Below, piece by piece: positions 24,307-32,609 of a stretch of 64,000 bases of DNA (positions are counted from its first letter, which is position 1; every line of letters begins with the position of its first letter). The translations under genes and the position numbers were made by a program. Under the pieces are notes generated by a model that saw only the letters and a list, made by a program, of their open reading frames with translations, ran no database searches and had not been told where the DNA came from. Where the stretch lies: NCBI GenBank assembly GCA_016196755.1, contig JACPXC010000046.1, positions 155,129 to 219,128 of the forward strand, in the 5' to 3' direction. This DNA comes from Elusimicrobiota bacterium. Its GTDB lineage: Bacteria > Elusimicrobiota > Elusimicrobia > UBA1565.

Positions 24307-26754
24307 CTAGAGCGCTCCCACGGCTTGCGCGAACTCGCGCGCGGTCTGAAAGCGCTGGTCCGGCCGGGCGTGCAGGGCACGGCGCAGGACGGCGTCGGTG
24401 ACTGGCGGCAGAGACGGCATGCGCTCGCAGGGCGGCGTGAACTGCATGCGCTGCTTCTGGCCGAGCCCGTCGGGGCCCGGGAACGGGACGCTGCCGGTGA
24501 CGATCTCGTAGAAGCAGGCTCCCAAGGCGTAGACGTCGGAGGCCGCCGAGACGCTGCCCAGCTCCTGTTCCGGCGGCATGTAGGCCGGCGAACCCCAGCA
24601 GGCCGCGTTGGTCTGCTTGGAAGCCGAGAGGCGCGCCTGGTGGGCCAGGCCGAAGTCCATCACCAGGACCTTCCCGTCGTTTTGGACCATGATGTTGGCG
24701 GGCTTGAGGTCGCGATGGATGACGCGCCCGGCGTGGGCGTGGTCGATCGCCTCCGCCGCCTGCCGCACGACGGCCTGGGCGTCGCGCAGCGGCAGGTGCC
24801 CGAAGTCGGCCAGCAGGTCGCTCAAGGTGCGTCCGTCGACGTACTCGAAGACGAGGAGCAGGTCGTCGCCGTCGCTGACCACGGTATGGATCTGGACGAT
24901 GTTGGGATGCTTGAGCCCGGCGACCAACTGGGCCTCCTGCAGGAGCTGCGAGGCGGGCTCGGCGCGCCCGCGCGAGTACTGGCGCAGCATCTTGATCGCC
25001 ACCGTCCGCTTGAGGGTGAGGTCCTGGGCCTTGAAGACCACGCCCATCGTCCCGCGTCCCAGCTCGGACTCGATCATGTAGTTGCCGGCCAGCAGGGCGC
25101 CGGGACCGAGGGTCTGGGAGGCCGAGGGCGGCGCGCTCCGGGGCGCCCGCTCGGGGATGACGATCTCCGCGTCGGACTCCGCGGGATGGGCCTCGCGCCG
25201 TTGGGGGACGGCCTCCGGACGCCGGCGGCGCAGGGCGAAGAGCACGAGCCCGACGGAGGTCAGCGCGGCACCCGCCGCCGCAAGGCTGACGCGCAGGGGG
25301 TCGGAGGGCGCCGCCGCGGCGGCGGTGCGCTCGCCCCCGCCGGCGGTCTCGGCGAAGGCCACCAGCGGGTCGGCGTCCTCCGCCAGCGCCGCCAGCCGCG
25401 CCGACACCGGCGCGAAGCGCTCATCGAGCGCGGCGGCCTGCGCGGCCTCCGCCTGCGCCTCGACGCGGCGCTTGAGGCCGGCTAACGCGTAGGCCCGCGC
25501 CCAATGGCCCAGGGCGCTTTGCGGCATGAGCCGCAGCGAGAGCTCGGTGTCCCGCAGGGCCCCGGCGTAGTCGCCCAGCCGGTCGCGGGCCGTGGCGCGG
25601 AGGTTCAAGGCGCCCACGTGGTTCGGGGAGAACTCGAGCAGGCGCGTCGCCTCCCCCTCGGCTTCCGAGAACCGCCCGCCCTTGAGCAGGGCCTCGGTCA
25701 GCAGGAGGCGCGGCGCCGGGTTGGCGGGCTCGGCGCGCACGGCCTTCTGGAGTGTGGCCACGGCCCGGACCTTGTCGCCCACGCGGGCCTGCTCCTGGGC
25801 GCTGCGCATCAGGATCGCCGCGGTCTCCGCCGGCGCGGCCTCGGCGGGGGCGGGCTCCTCGTAGCGGGCCGCCCGCACCCCGGCCGGGCGCGCGGTCGTC
25901 CCCCAGGGGAGCGGCACCCGATAGCCGGTGGGGGCCACCTTGTTCTGCGCCAGCATCAGGAGGTCCTTGGCGTTGACGTGGCCGGGATCGAGCTTCAAGG
26001 CGCGGTTGAGGTCGGCGGCGGCCTGCGGGGTCCGTCCGAGGTTGAGGTTGGCGGCGCCGCGCAGATAGTAGAGGTCGGGGTTGTCCGAGCCGCCGCCGAT
26101 CGCCGCCCCGAAGAGCCGGTCGGCCCGGGGATAGTCTCCCTGCCGCAGAGCGATGACGCCGTCGACCATGTTCACGCCCGGGTCGTTGGGAAAGCGCTCC
26201 TGAAGGCGGTCCGCGGCGTCCTCGGTGCGCTGGTCGATAGGCTCGTCGGAGAAGGCGCGCTCCGCCGCGCCGCGGAAGGCGTCCCGGTCCGCGAGGCTCA
26301 TGGCCTGCGGGTAGACCAGCGCGGGGGCAGCCGCCACCGCCGCCGGCGGCGCCTCCACCGGGGCATCCTCGCGAGGAGGCGCGGCCGGAGCCTCCGCGCG
26401 CAGCAACTCGATCTTGCCGCTAAGCCGGGCGCGGAGGTCCGGGTCCACGGCGCCGGCCAGCTCCTCCTCGAGCTGATCGATATGCGCGGCCTGCTGGACC
26501 CGCGGGTCATGGAGCGACGGCTCCACACCCATCTCTTTGTAGAGCTCTTGGATGTCGGTGAGGTGGCGGCGCCTGGCCTCGCGGTCGGGGGCGTTCGCCA
26601 TCGCCTGGATCAAGGCCGCGAGGCGCTGCTTGCGCTCCACCGCCTGGACCGCGGTCGTCAGCGCTCCCACCGACAGGCCGATGTCCCCGGCGGCGGGCGC
26701 CGGCCATGACAGCGACAGGAGGAGCGCCCACCACCCAAGCGCGGATGCCGTCAT
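24307..26754 (-). CDS. TPR receptor Ser/Thr protein kinase (PknB/Hanks type)
   Basis: 815 residues: signal peptide or anchor (1-22), helical region, TPRs (about 180-260 and 330-470), membrane helix near 490-510, then a kinase domain (about 557-815). All kinase landmarks are present: LGRGTMGVV loop, VAIK, HRDLKPAN near 677, DFG near 701, a SPAYMPPEQ activation segment and SDVYALGACFYE. Unlike classical bacterial PknB, the kinase is C-terminal and the TPR sensor N-terminal. Because of the N-terminal signal, TPRs should face the periplasm and the kinase the cytoplasm. The start at 26754 is chosen because a good promoter places the transcript start at that codon. Confidence 0.85.
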   Translation of the reverse strand: MTASALGWWALLLSLSWPAPAAGDIGLSVGALTTAVQAVERKQRLAALIQAMANAPDREARRRHLTDIQELYKEMGVEPSLHDPRVQQAAHIDQLEEELAGAVDPDLRARLSGKIELLRAEAPAAPPREDAPVEAPPAAVAAAPALVYPQAMSLADRDAFRGAAERAFSDEPIDQRTEDAADRLQERFPNDPGVNMVDGVIALRQGDYPRADRLFGAAIGGGSDNPDLYYLRGAANLNLGRTPQAAADLNRALKLDPGHVNAKDLLMLAQNKVAPTGYRVPLPWGTTARPAGVRAARYEEPAPAEAAPAETAAILMRSAQEQARVGDKVRAVATLQKAVRAEPANPAPRLLLTEALLKGGRFSEAEGEATRLLEFSPNHVGALNLRATARDRLGDYAGALRDTELSLRLMPQSALGHWARAYALAGLKRRVEAQAEAAQAAALDERFAPVSARLAALAEDADPLVAFAETAGGGERTAAAAAPSDPLRVSLAAAGAALTSVGLVLFALRRRRPEAVPQRREAHPAESDAEIVIPERAPRSAPPSASQTLGPGALLAGNYMIESELGRGTMGVVFKAQDLTLKRTVAIKMLRQYSRGRAEPASQLLQEAQLVAGLKHPNIVQIHTVVSDGDDLLLVFEYVDGRTLSDLLADFGHLPLRDAQAVVRQAAEAIDHAHAGRVIHRDLKPANIMVQNDGKVLVMDFGLAHQARLSASKQTNAACWGSPAYMPPEQELGSVSAASDVYALGACFYEIVTGSVPFPGPDGLGQKQRMQFTPPCERMPSLPPVTDAVLRRALHARPDQRFQTAREFAQAVGAL

Positions 26755-26761
26755 GATTATA

Positions 26762-26790
26762 AGGATAGACCCCATCCCCGCGGGATTCAA
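26762..26790 (-). promoter_or_regulatory. Sigma-70-type promoter for the kinase gene
   Basis: On the minus strand TTGAAT (26790-26785), a 17-base spacer and TATCCT (26767-26762). The predicted transcript start falls within a base or two of the ATG at 26754, implying a leaderless mRNA. The same -10 hexamer and spacing precede the gene at 40036. Confidence 0.45.
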
Positions 26791-26866
26791 GTGCCATTGG
26801 GCCCGCATTGATCGCATGTCCCGGTCGGAGTCAGGAGGTCTGGAATCTGATACCATCCGCCGCGGT

Positions 26867-28519
26867 ATGCGTCCTCCCTCGCTCGAGTCCCTGCCGTTGC
26901 GCTTCCAGGTATTCGGGGCATTCTTCCTGCTGCAGGCCGTGGTCCTCATCGGCAGTTTCGCGGCCCTCCACCGCATGGAGCGGAACCTGGTCGATGCCGA
27001 GTTGGAGAAGGCGCTGGCCTCCGCCCTGGCCACGGCCGACGAGCACTTGGACCAGGTCATGGAGAGGATCGGCGGCCGGGTCCGAAAGACCAACGAGAGC
27101 CCCGGGCAATGGACTCGCTTTCGCGAAGTCCATCGGACGCAAGCCGAGGGCCGCTTCTTCGCCAGGCTCAAAAGCCGGATCGGGGCCGACCATCTCTTCG
27201 TCCTGGACCGGGAGGGACGGATCCTCTCCGCGACCACGGGGAAGACCGCGCCCGACCCGTCGGCCCGCGACTTGCCTCCCATCCGCCAGGCCATCAACGG
27301 ACGCGAGGCCCGTGGGACGCACGCCTACATGGGCAGGCTCTGGGACATCATCGCCGTCCCGGCCCCCGACCCGGAGCGGCTCGTACTCGCGGCCTTCCTC
27401 GGTCAGGACGAGCGCCGCGCCCGGAGGATATCGAAGATCGCCGGGATCCCGATCGCGCTGAGCGATGGGAAGAGCGTCGTCGTTTCCGCCATGGAGTCGG
27501 GGCTCCAGGAGGCCTTCCAGAGCGAGCTGCCGACTTTCCTCCCCGAGCGGCTCGGCGTCTTCGACGTGGCCGGAGAGCGCTACGCGACCCACTCCCGGCC
27601 CATCTCCGAGACCGTCCGGATCCACGTCATGACCTCCTGGGACAAGGTCGCCGGGCCCCTGGGAAGGCTCAAGCGCTACCTGGTCCTGCTGGGAGCGCTC
27701 AGCCTGTCGCTCTCCATCCTTCTGGGCTACCTCATCGCCCGCGGGATCACGGCGGCCATCCAGGCGCTGGTGGACCGGCTGCGGGACTCCAACGCGAAGC
27801 TCGACGACCTCAACCGGTTCAAGGACCGCTTCTTCGCCATGGTGGCGCACGACCTGCAGAATCCCCTGAGCTCCATCCTGGGATACGCGGAGTTCCTCGA
27901 GAAAGACCCCAAAAACGCCAGGGTTCCGGAATGGGCCGGGGTGCTCCGGCGCTCCGCGGAGATCCTGGGCTTCCTGACCGCCGACCTCGTGGACTTCACC
28001 GCCATGGAGTCCGGGAAACTGCGCATGAAGATCGACGCCATGGACCTCTCCGAGGTGGTCCGCGACGTCGAGCGCGTGCTGTCCTTCAAGGCGGCCCACC
28101 GGCAAGTCGCCTTCTCGATCGACGGGCTGCCCGCCGCCCTGCCCATGCGCGGGGACCCCCGCCGGCTCGCCCAGCTGCTCCAGAACCTCTGCTCCAACGC
28201 GATCCAATACACGCCCATCGGCGGCTCCGTCTCGGTGAGCCTGCGGCCCGGCGCCTCCGAGGTGGAGATCGCGGTCCGGGACACGGGCATCGGGATAGCC
28301 CCGGAGGACCTTCCCCGCATCTTCGGGGAGTTCTTCCAGGCCAAGAACGCGACCCAGATGCGCGCCGGGGGCTTCGGCCTGGGCCTGAGCATCGTCCAGG
28401 AGATCGTCAAGGCCCACGGCGGACGGATAGCGGTCGAGAGCGTCTTGGGCCGCGGCTCGGTCTTCACCGTGCGCCTCCCGACGGGAACGCGCCAAGCCTT
28501 GTCAGACCAGGTCGTTTAG
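26867..28519 (+). CDS. Membrane sensor histidine kinase
   Basis: 550 residues. TM1 about 14-34, a periplasmic sensor of about 210 residues with a FVLDREGRILSATTG strand typical of Cache/PAS-like sensors, TM2 about 250-275, HisKA with H328 in FFAMVAHDLQNPLSS, then HATPase: N box NLCSNAIQYT, G1 DTGIGIAPEDL, G2 GFGLGLSIVQEI. Start set at ATG 26867; the open frame extends further upstream but that part matches the antisense of the divergent gene. Followed 17 bases later by its likely cognate OmpR-type regulator. Signal sensed unknown. Confidence 0.9.
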   Translation: MRPPSLESLPLRFQVFGAFFLLQAVVLIGSFAALHRMERNLVDAELEKALASALATADEHLDQVMERIGGRVRKTNESPGQWTRFREVHRTQAEGRFFARLKSRIGADHLFVLDREGRILSATTGKTAPDPSARDLPPIRQAINGREARGTHAYMGRLWDIIAVPAPDPERLVLAAFLGQDERRARRISKIAGIPIALSDGKSVVVSAMESGLQEAFQSELPTFLPERLGVFDVAGERYATHSRPISETVRIHVMTSWDKVAGPLGRLKRYLVLLGALSLSLSILLGYLIARGITAAIQALVDRLRDSNAKLDDLNRFKDRFFAMVAHDLQNPLSSILGYAEFLEKDPKNARVPEWAGVLRRSAEILGFLTADLVDFTAMESGKLRMKIDAMDLSEVVRDVERVLSFKAAHRQVAFSIDGLPAALPMRGDPRRLAQLLQNLCSNAIQYTPIGGSVSVSLRPGASEVEIAVRDTGIGIAPEDLPRIFGEFFQAKNATQMRAGGFGLGLSIVQEIVKAHGGRIAVESVLGRGSVFTVRLPTGTRQALSDQVV

Positions 28520-28536
28520 GTTAAGCTGGACGTGCC

Positions 28537-29238
28537 GTGGCTCCAGCCAAGCAGGGAAGCATCCTGGTCGTCGATGACGATCCTTTCATCATCGACATCG
28601 TCTCCAAGGCCCTGGGCGACGAGGGCTTCGAGGTCCACGCGGCCAAGAGCGTGTTCCAGGCCCGCGGCTCCCTGGAGCGCGTCCAGCCTTGCCTGGTGGT
28701 CCTGGACCGGCGCCTTCCCGGCGGGGACGGTGTGGAGCTCTGCAAGGAGATACGCTCCAACCCGAGGTTCGCCGCCCTCCCGGTGCTGTTCCTGACGTCC
28801 AAGCGCAGCGTGGCCGACAAGCTCGTGGGCCTGAGCGTGGGAGCCGACGACTACCTGCCCAAACCCTTCAGCCCCGACGAGCTGGTCCTGCGGGTGAAAG
28901 CCATCCTGCGCAGGACCCGCGCGGGCCTCGAACCCGCGACTCGCCTGAGATCCGGGGACGTGGAGCTCGACGCCGACGCCCGCAAGGCCACCTTGCGCGG
29001 CAAAGACCTCCGGCTCACGCCCCGGGAGTTCGAGCTCCTTTCCGCCTTCCTGGAGGGCCGCGGCCGGGCGCTCTCGCGCGGCTTCCTCCTGGAGCGGATC
29101 TGGGGCGCCGAGAGCCTCACGGTCACCCCGCACGTCCTCGAGGTGCTGGTCAGCACCCTGCGCGCCAAGCTCGGGGGCGCATGCAAGCAGCTCGTCAACG
29201 TCCTCAACCACGGCTACCGCTGGGAAGACCCCGGCTGA
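28537..29238 (+). CDS. OmpR/PhoB-type response regulator
   Basis: 233 residues starting from GTG. Receiver with D13-D15 pocket, phosphoacceptor D57, T87 and K109 intact; a winged helix follows (about 135-230) with LTPREFELLSAFLEGRGR and the recognition-helix region TPHVLEVLVSTLRAKL, ending in GYRW. Co-transcribed with the histidine kinase at 26867. Because OmpR-type proteins bind direct repeats spaced by 11 bp, it is the leading candidate to bind the 11-bp repeat arrays at 29254 and 35226. Confidence 0.93.
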   Translation: MAPAKQGSILVVDDDPFIIDIVSKALGDEGFEVHAAKSVFQARGSLERVQPCLVVLDRRLPGGDGVELCKEIRSNPRFAALPVLFLTSKRSVADKLVGLSVGADDYLPKPFSPDELVLRVKAILRRTRAGLEPATRLRSGDVELDADARKATLRGKDLRLTPREFELLSAFLEGRGRALSRGFLLERIWGAESLTVTPHVLEVLVSTLRAKLGGACKQLVNVLNHGYRWEDPG

Positions 29239-29253
29239 AGTCCCCCGCCCTCC

Positions 29254-29306
29254 TGAGCCGGTCCTGAGCCGCGGCTGATCCGATCCGGAGCACGGCCTGC
29301 TACCCT
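29254..29306 (+). promoter_or_regulatory. Triple 11-bp direct-repeat operator with -10 box, upstream of small secreted protein
   Basis: Three tandem 11-mers: TGAGCCGGTCC (29254-29264), TGAGCCGCGGC (29265-29275) and TGATCCGATCC (29276-29286). Fourteen bases later comes TACCCT (29301-29306), a -10-like hexamer. The repeat period matches how OmpR/PhoB-type winged-helix dimers bind. The same array and spacing recur at 35226. No -35 hexamer is seen, which fits an activator-dependent promoter. Confidence 0.6.
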
Positions 29307-29348
29307 TGCGTCTAAGGCGATCCCTCAGGGATCGCGATTAAGACGCAA
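29306..29348 (+). promoter_or_regulatory. Nested hairpin in the 5' leader of the small secreted protein
   Basis: An inner stem GCGATCCC/GGGATCGC (29317-29324 with 29328-29335, loop TCA) sits inside an outer stem TTGCGTCT/AGACGCAA (29306-29313 with 29341-29348). The GGAGG ribosome-binding site at 29350-29354 starts two bases after the outer stem. It may stabilise the leader or limit ribosome access. Confidence 0.5.
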
Positions 29349-29360
29349 CGGAGGCAGACC

Positions 29361-29735
29361 ATGAAGATCGGAAAATCGAAGGGAGTCCGGTTGGCGGCGC
29401 TGACGGCGGCCCTGTTGGGGACGCTCGGCGCCATGTCGTCGTCGGCTGGGGCCCCCCCCCAGGCGCTGTTCGTGGAGTCCGGGCCCGGCCTCGGGGGCTG
29501 CTACAAGGTGTTTACCGCAAGCCGGTGGGCCGGAGCGATCACCAAGGCCAAGGTCACCGAAGGCGTGCAGCAGATCACCCTCCCGGCCGCCGCTTACGCC
29601 TGGAGAGGGGGGGTGGCCAAGTTCTCGGGCAAAGTCAAGTTGCTGGAGAAATGCTCCTCCTCGAAGGTGATCAAGGAGAGCCAGTACCTGAAGGGCTACA
29701 CGCTGGGGGCCGGCAACGTCCTTACCTTGCAGTAG
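29361..29735 (+). CDS. Small secreted protein, unknown function
   Basis: 124 residues: signal peptide about 1-30 (cut after SSAGA), then a soluble part of about 94 residues with two cysteines (in GGCYKVF and EKCSSSK) that could form a disulfide. No known family recognised. A strong GGAGG ribosome-binding site precedes the ATG, and the gene has its own operator-promoter and structured leader. Located between the two-component genes and the exporter genes. Could be a substrate or periplasmic partner of the exporter; this is inference from position and shared control. Confidence 0.75.
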   Translation: MKIGKSKGVRLAALTAALLGTLGAMSSSAGAPPQALFVESGPGLGGCYKVFTASRWAGAITKAKVTEGVQQITLPAAAYAWRGGVAKFSGKVKLLEKCSSSKVIKESQYLKGYTLGAGNVLTLQ

Positions 29736-29791
29736 ACGTCACGGCACCGGGGCGGGCGGGGGATTCCGCCCGCCCCGGCGGGAGGATGGAC

Positions 29792-30871
29792 ATGAAACGC
29801 TTGCTGCTGGTCGACGACTGTCCCGAAAGGTGCGTGCCGCTCCGGGCATTCTTCCAGCGCCGGGGCTTCGAGGTGGCCACGGCCGGGTTCGGGAGGATGG
29901 CCTTCGAGGAGAGCCAGCGCACTCCTCCTGACGCGATGATCCTGGACCTGATACTCCCCGATATCCACGGCGTCGAGCTCTGCCGGAAGCTGCGCGAGAG
30001 CCCAAAGACGCGGCATGCCCCCATCCTCCTGGTCACCGCGTTCAAGGCGGGTCCGGCGGACAGGATCGCGGGCCTGCGCTCGGGCGCCGACGACTTCCTC
30101 TGCGCGCCGTTCACTCTCGAGGAGCTATCGGAGCGCCTCCACGCGGCGCTGCGCCGCGCCGCGCCCGCGCCCCGGCCCGCGGGACTCGAGCTCGCCCTCG
30201 CCGGTCTGCTGGTCCCGGAAACGAAGCCGGAGCCGCCCCTCCCGGAGTTTCTGCCCGCCGCGGGAGTCGAAGCGCTGCGAGACGCTCCGGCGCTGGCGCG
30301 CCGGCTGGTTCTGGAGCCCGTCCGGGCGCTCGAAGGCCTCGAGGAGGACAGGGACCATGCGCCCGCCCTCTGCCTGCTCGGCGCGACCGGGCTGCTGGAG
30401 GGCCTGGCCCTGATCGGAGCCGCGCCGGCGGGAGCGGCGTGGCTGCCCCTGCTGCTGCTGGGATTCTCCGGCGCCTGGCTCTCCTGGCTCGCGCTCTCGA
30501 GCTGCGCCTTCATCGCCCTGCCTTTCATGGGCTCGGAGGCTTCCTGGCGGAGGATATCGACCATCGCGGCCTGCGCCGGGGTCCCCCGGCTCCTGGGCGC
30601 GGCGCTCTCCATAACCTACGCGGCCACGGCGGCCGCGCAGGGAGCCTCGGAGTTCCACGCCTTCTCGACCGGCTTCGACCTCGTCGCGGCCGCCCCCGTC
30701 GCGGGCCTGGGAGCCTGGGTCTCGCGCATCGGCTTGATCGACGCCTGGTGGGCGGGCCTGAGCGCCTGGGGCTTGACCGCGGGCTGCCGCGTGCCGGCCG
30801 GCCGGCGAAGGTCCTTCATGGCCCTCGTGGGAAGCCTGGCCCTCGTCCTGGGCCTGGCTACGGGGTACTGA
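29792..30871 (+). CDS. Receiver domain fused to a Yip1-like membrane domain
   Basis: 359 residues. Residues 1-118 form a receiver with D8, D9, phosphoacceptor D52 and T82, but the conserved Lys is Ala (A105 in FLCAPF). A Pro/Ala linker leads to a region opening with LVLEPVRALEGLEED and about five membrane helices (about 185-359), a layout like Yip1-family membrane domains. ATG 29792 is chosen because GGGAGG at 29780-29785 is correctly spaced for it and abuts the earlier ATG at 29786. The stop is two bases before the MacA-like start, so it heads the exporter operon. A receiver coupled to a polytopic membrane output is rare. Confidence 0.7.
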   Translation: MKRLLLVDDCPERCVPLRAFFQRRGFEVATAGFGRMAFEESQRTPPDAMILDLILPDIHGVELCRKLRESPKTRHAPILLVTAFKAGPADRIAGLRSGADDFLCAPFTLEELSERLHAALRRAAPAPRPAGLELALAGLLVPETKPEPPLPEFLPAAGVEALRDAPALARRLVLEPVRALEGLEEDRDHAPALCLLGATGLLEGLALIGAAPAGAAWLPLLLLGFSGAWLSWLALSSCAFIALPFMGSEASWRRISTIAACAGVPRLLGAALSITYAATAAAQGASEFHAFSTGFDLVAAAPVAGLGAWVSRIGLIDAWWAGLSAWGLTAGCRVPAGRRRSFMALVGSLALVLGLATGY

Positions 30872-30873
30872 AC

Positions 30874-31914
30874 ATGACCCCTCTACGGAAGCGCGGCCTG
30901 GCCTTGGCCTCGGCGCTGGCCGCGGCCCTGGCGCTCAACGTGGGCCGGGACCGGCGCTGGACCGCGGGCGCCTATGACTGGCGGCCCGTGGTCCGACGGG
31001 ATCTGGCGCGCACGATCCAATGCCCCGGCGTGGCGGAGGCCGCGCGCGTGGCGACGCTCAAGTCCGCGCTCAGCGAGCCGGTCGCGGGCAAGCACGCCCG
31101 GGAAGGGGCGCGGGTGCACGAGGGGCAGGTCCTGCTGGAACTGGGCCAGAAGAACGTCCGGCTCGAGTTCGATCAGAAGGAGGCGGCGTTCCGCGGCGCC
31201 CAATCGGACCTGCACCGGGCGGGCAAGGAGCGCACCATCCAGGAGTCGCTGTTCAAGAAGCAGGCCGTGCCCAAGAGGAACGTGGAGGACGCCCGAGCCG
31301 CCCTCCAGAGAGCCGACTACCAATACCGCCTCGCCAGGCAGGAGTCCCTCCTGGCCGGGGAGCGGCTGGAGGGAGCCCGTATCCTGGCCCCCTTCGCCGG
31401 GGTCGTCCTCAAGGACCTCGTGGGCGAAAGCGACAAGGTCCGGGCGGACCAGGAGCTCTTCCTCGTCGGGGACGTCTCCCGCTTCCGGGTGCGGGCCAAG
31501 GTCGACGAGCTCGACGCTCCCAAGGTCCGGCCCGGGCAAAGGGCGACGATCCTGGTAGACGCCTACCCGGGGAAGACGCTGTCCGGGAGGGTCCTCTCGA
31601 TCGCCCCGCAGGCCGAGCGCGACGGCTTCGCCAGGCTGGAACTGCTCGTCGAGGTCGAGGACGCGGCCGGCGTAGAACTCAAGCACAACCTGTCGGTCGA
31701 GGTCCGAGTCGAGGTGGAGCGCATCGCCGGCGCCTACTCGGTGCCCTTGGCCGCCCTGCGGGCCGCGGAGGGCTCGCAGCGGGTCCTGGCGCGCGGCGCG
31801 GGGGGAAGGTTCGCCTGGCGCGAGCTCGAGCTCGGCCGGGTCGCGGGCGAGGACATCGAGGTCCTGCGCGGCGTGCGCAAGGGCGACGAGGTCGCGGTCC
31901 CGAGGGGATCATGA
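30874..31914 (+). CDS. Periplasmic adaptor (membrane fusion) protein, HlyD/MacA type
   Basis: 346 residues. N-terminal anchor (about 7-22), barrel-sandwich half-motif with VHEGQVLLELGQKN, a short coiled-coil hairpin (about 85-160), second half-motif RILAPFAGVVLKDLVGESDKV, then beta-barrel (VRPGQRATILVDAYPGKTLSGRV) and membrane-proximal parts. Such adaptors join an inner-membrane transporter to a TolC-like channel. The next gene overlaps its stop by four bases (ATGA). The hairpin is short compared with MacA. Confidence 0.87.
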   Translation: MTPLRKRGLALASALAAALALNVGRDRRWTAGAYDWRPVVRRDLARTIQCPGVAEAARVATLKSALSEPVAGKHAREGARVHEGQVLLELGQKNVRLEFDQKEAAFRGAQSDLHRAGKERTIQESLFKKQAVPKRNVEDARAALQRADYQYRLARQESLLAGERLEGARILAPFAGVVLKDLVGESDKVRADQELFLVGDVSRFRVRAKVDELDAPKVRPGQRATILVDAYPGKTLSGRVLSIAPQAERDGFARLELLVEVEDAAGVELKHNLSVEVRVEVERIAGAYSVPLAALRAAEGSQRVLARGAGGRFAWRELELGRVAGEDIEVLRGVRKGDEVAVPRGS

Positions 31915-32609
31915 GCGAGGCCGCTCCGCTCTTGGAGCTTCAAGGGGCCGCGAAGACCCACCGGCTCGACGGCCGGGAGATCGCGGCGCTGAGCCCGGTC
32001 AGCCTCCAGGTCGCGCGCGGGGAGTTCCTGGCCGTCGTGGGCCCCTCCGGCTCCGGCAAGTCCACGCTGTTGAGCTTGCTCGGCTGCCTGGAGCGCCCCT
32101 CCTCGGGCAGGCTGCTGATCCTGGGCCGCGACGTCTCCCGCCTCGACGACGACCAACTCTCCTCCCTGCGCGCGCGCGCCATCGGCTTCGTCTTCCAGTC
32201 TTTCAGCCTGTTGCCCTCCCGCGACGCCCTGGACAACGTCCTTCTCGGCGCCCTCTACTCGGGCCTCCCGGCGCCCGAGCGCCGAGCCGCGTCCCTGCTG
32301 ACGTCTCTCGGGCTCGGCCACCGCCTGGGCCACAAGCCCTCCATGCTCTCCGGCGGTGAGCGCCAGCGGGTCGCCATCGCCCGGGCCCTGATGAACGGCC
32401 CCGAGCTGCTGCTGGCCGACGAGCCCACGGGCTCCCTCGACCCGGCGGCGGGCGATGCGATCCTGGCGATCCTGCGCGAGCTCAACCGGCTCGGGCATAC
32501 GCTGGTCGTGGTCACGCACGACCCAAGGGTCGCGGCGCGCGCCGATCGCGTCATAGAGATGGCCGGCGGGCGCCTGGCGCGCGAGCGGACCGGGAGGGCC
32601 CTGCCGTGA
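31911..32609 (+). CDS. ABC transporter ATPase, MacB/LolD type
   Basis: 232 residues. Walker A GPSGSGKST (44-52), Q-loop FVFQSFSLLPSRDALDNV, signature LSGGERQRVAIARAL, Walker B LLLADEPTGSLD, and H-loop VVTHDP. The SLLPSRDALDNV and EPTGSLDP details are typical of the MacB/LolD/FtsE group, in which a separate ATPase pairs with an FtsX-like permease. Start overlaps the adaptor; its 3' end overlaps the permease start at 32606. Confidence 0.93.
   Translation: MSEAAPLLELQGAAKTHRLDGREIAALSPVSLQVARGEFLAVVGPSGSGKSTLLSLLGCLERPSSGRLLILGRDVSRLDDDQLSSLRARAIGFVFQSFSLLPSRDALDNVLLGALYSGLPAPERRAASLLTSLGLGHRLGHKPSMLSGGERQRVAIARALMNGPELLLADEPTGSLDPAAGDAILAILRELNRLGHTLVVVTHDPRVAARADRVIEMAGGRLARERTGRALP

Noticed and set aside
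26755..27297. Upstream extension of the kinase gene to 27297
   Set aside because: The added part is antisense to the divergent histidine kinase and lies beyond the promoter.
26831..28495. A 554-codon frame antisense to the histidine kinase
   Set aside because: The plus-strand gene has every kinase motif; the antisense frame has none.
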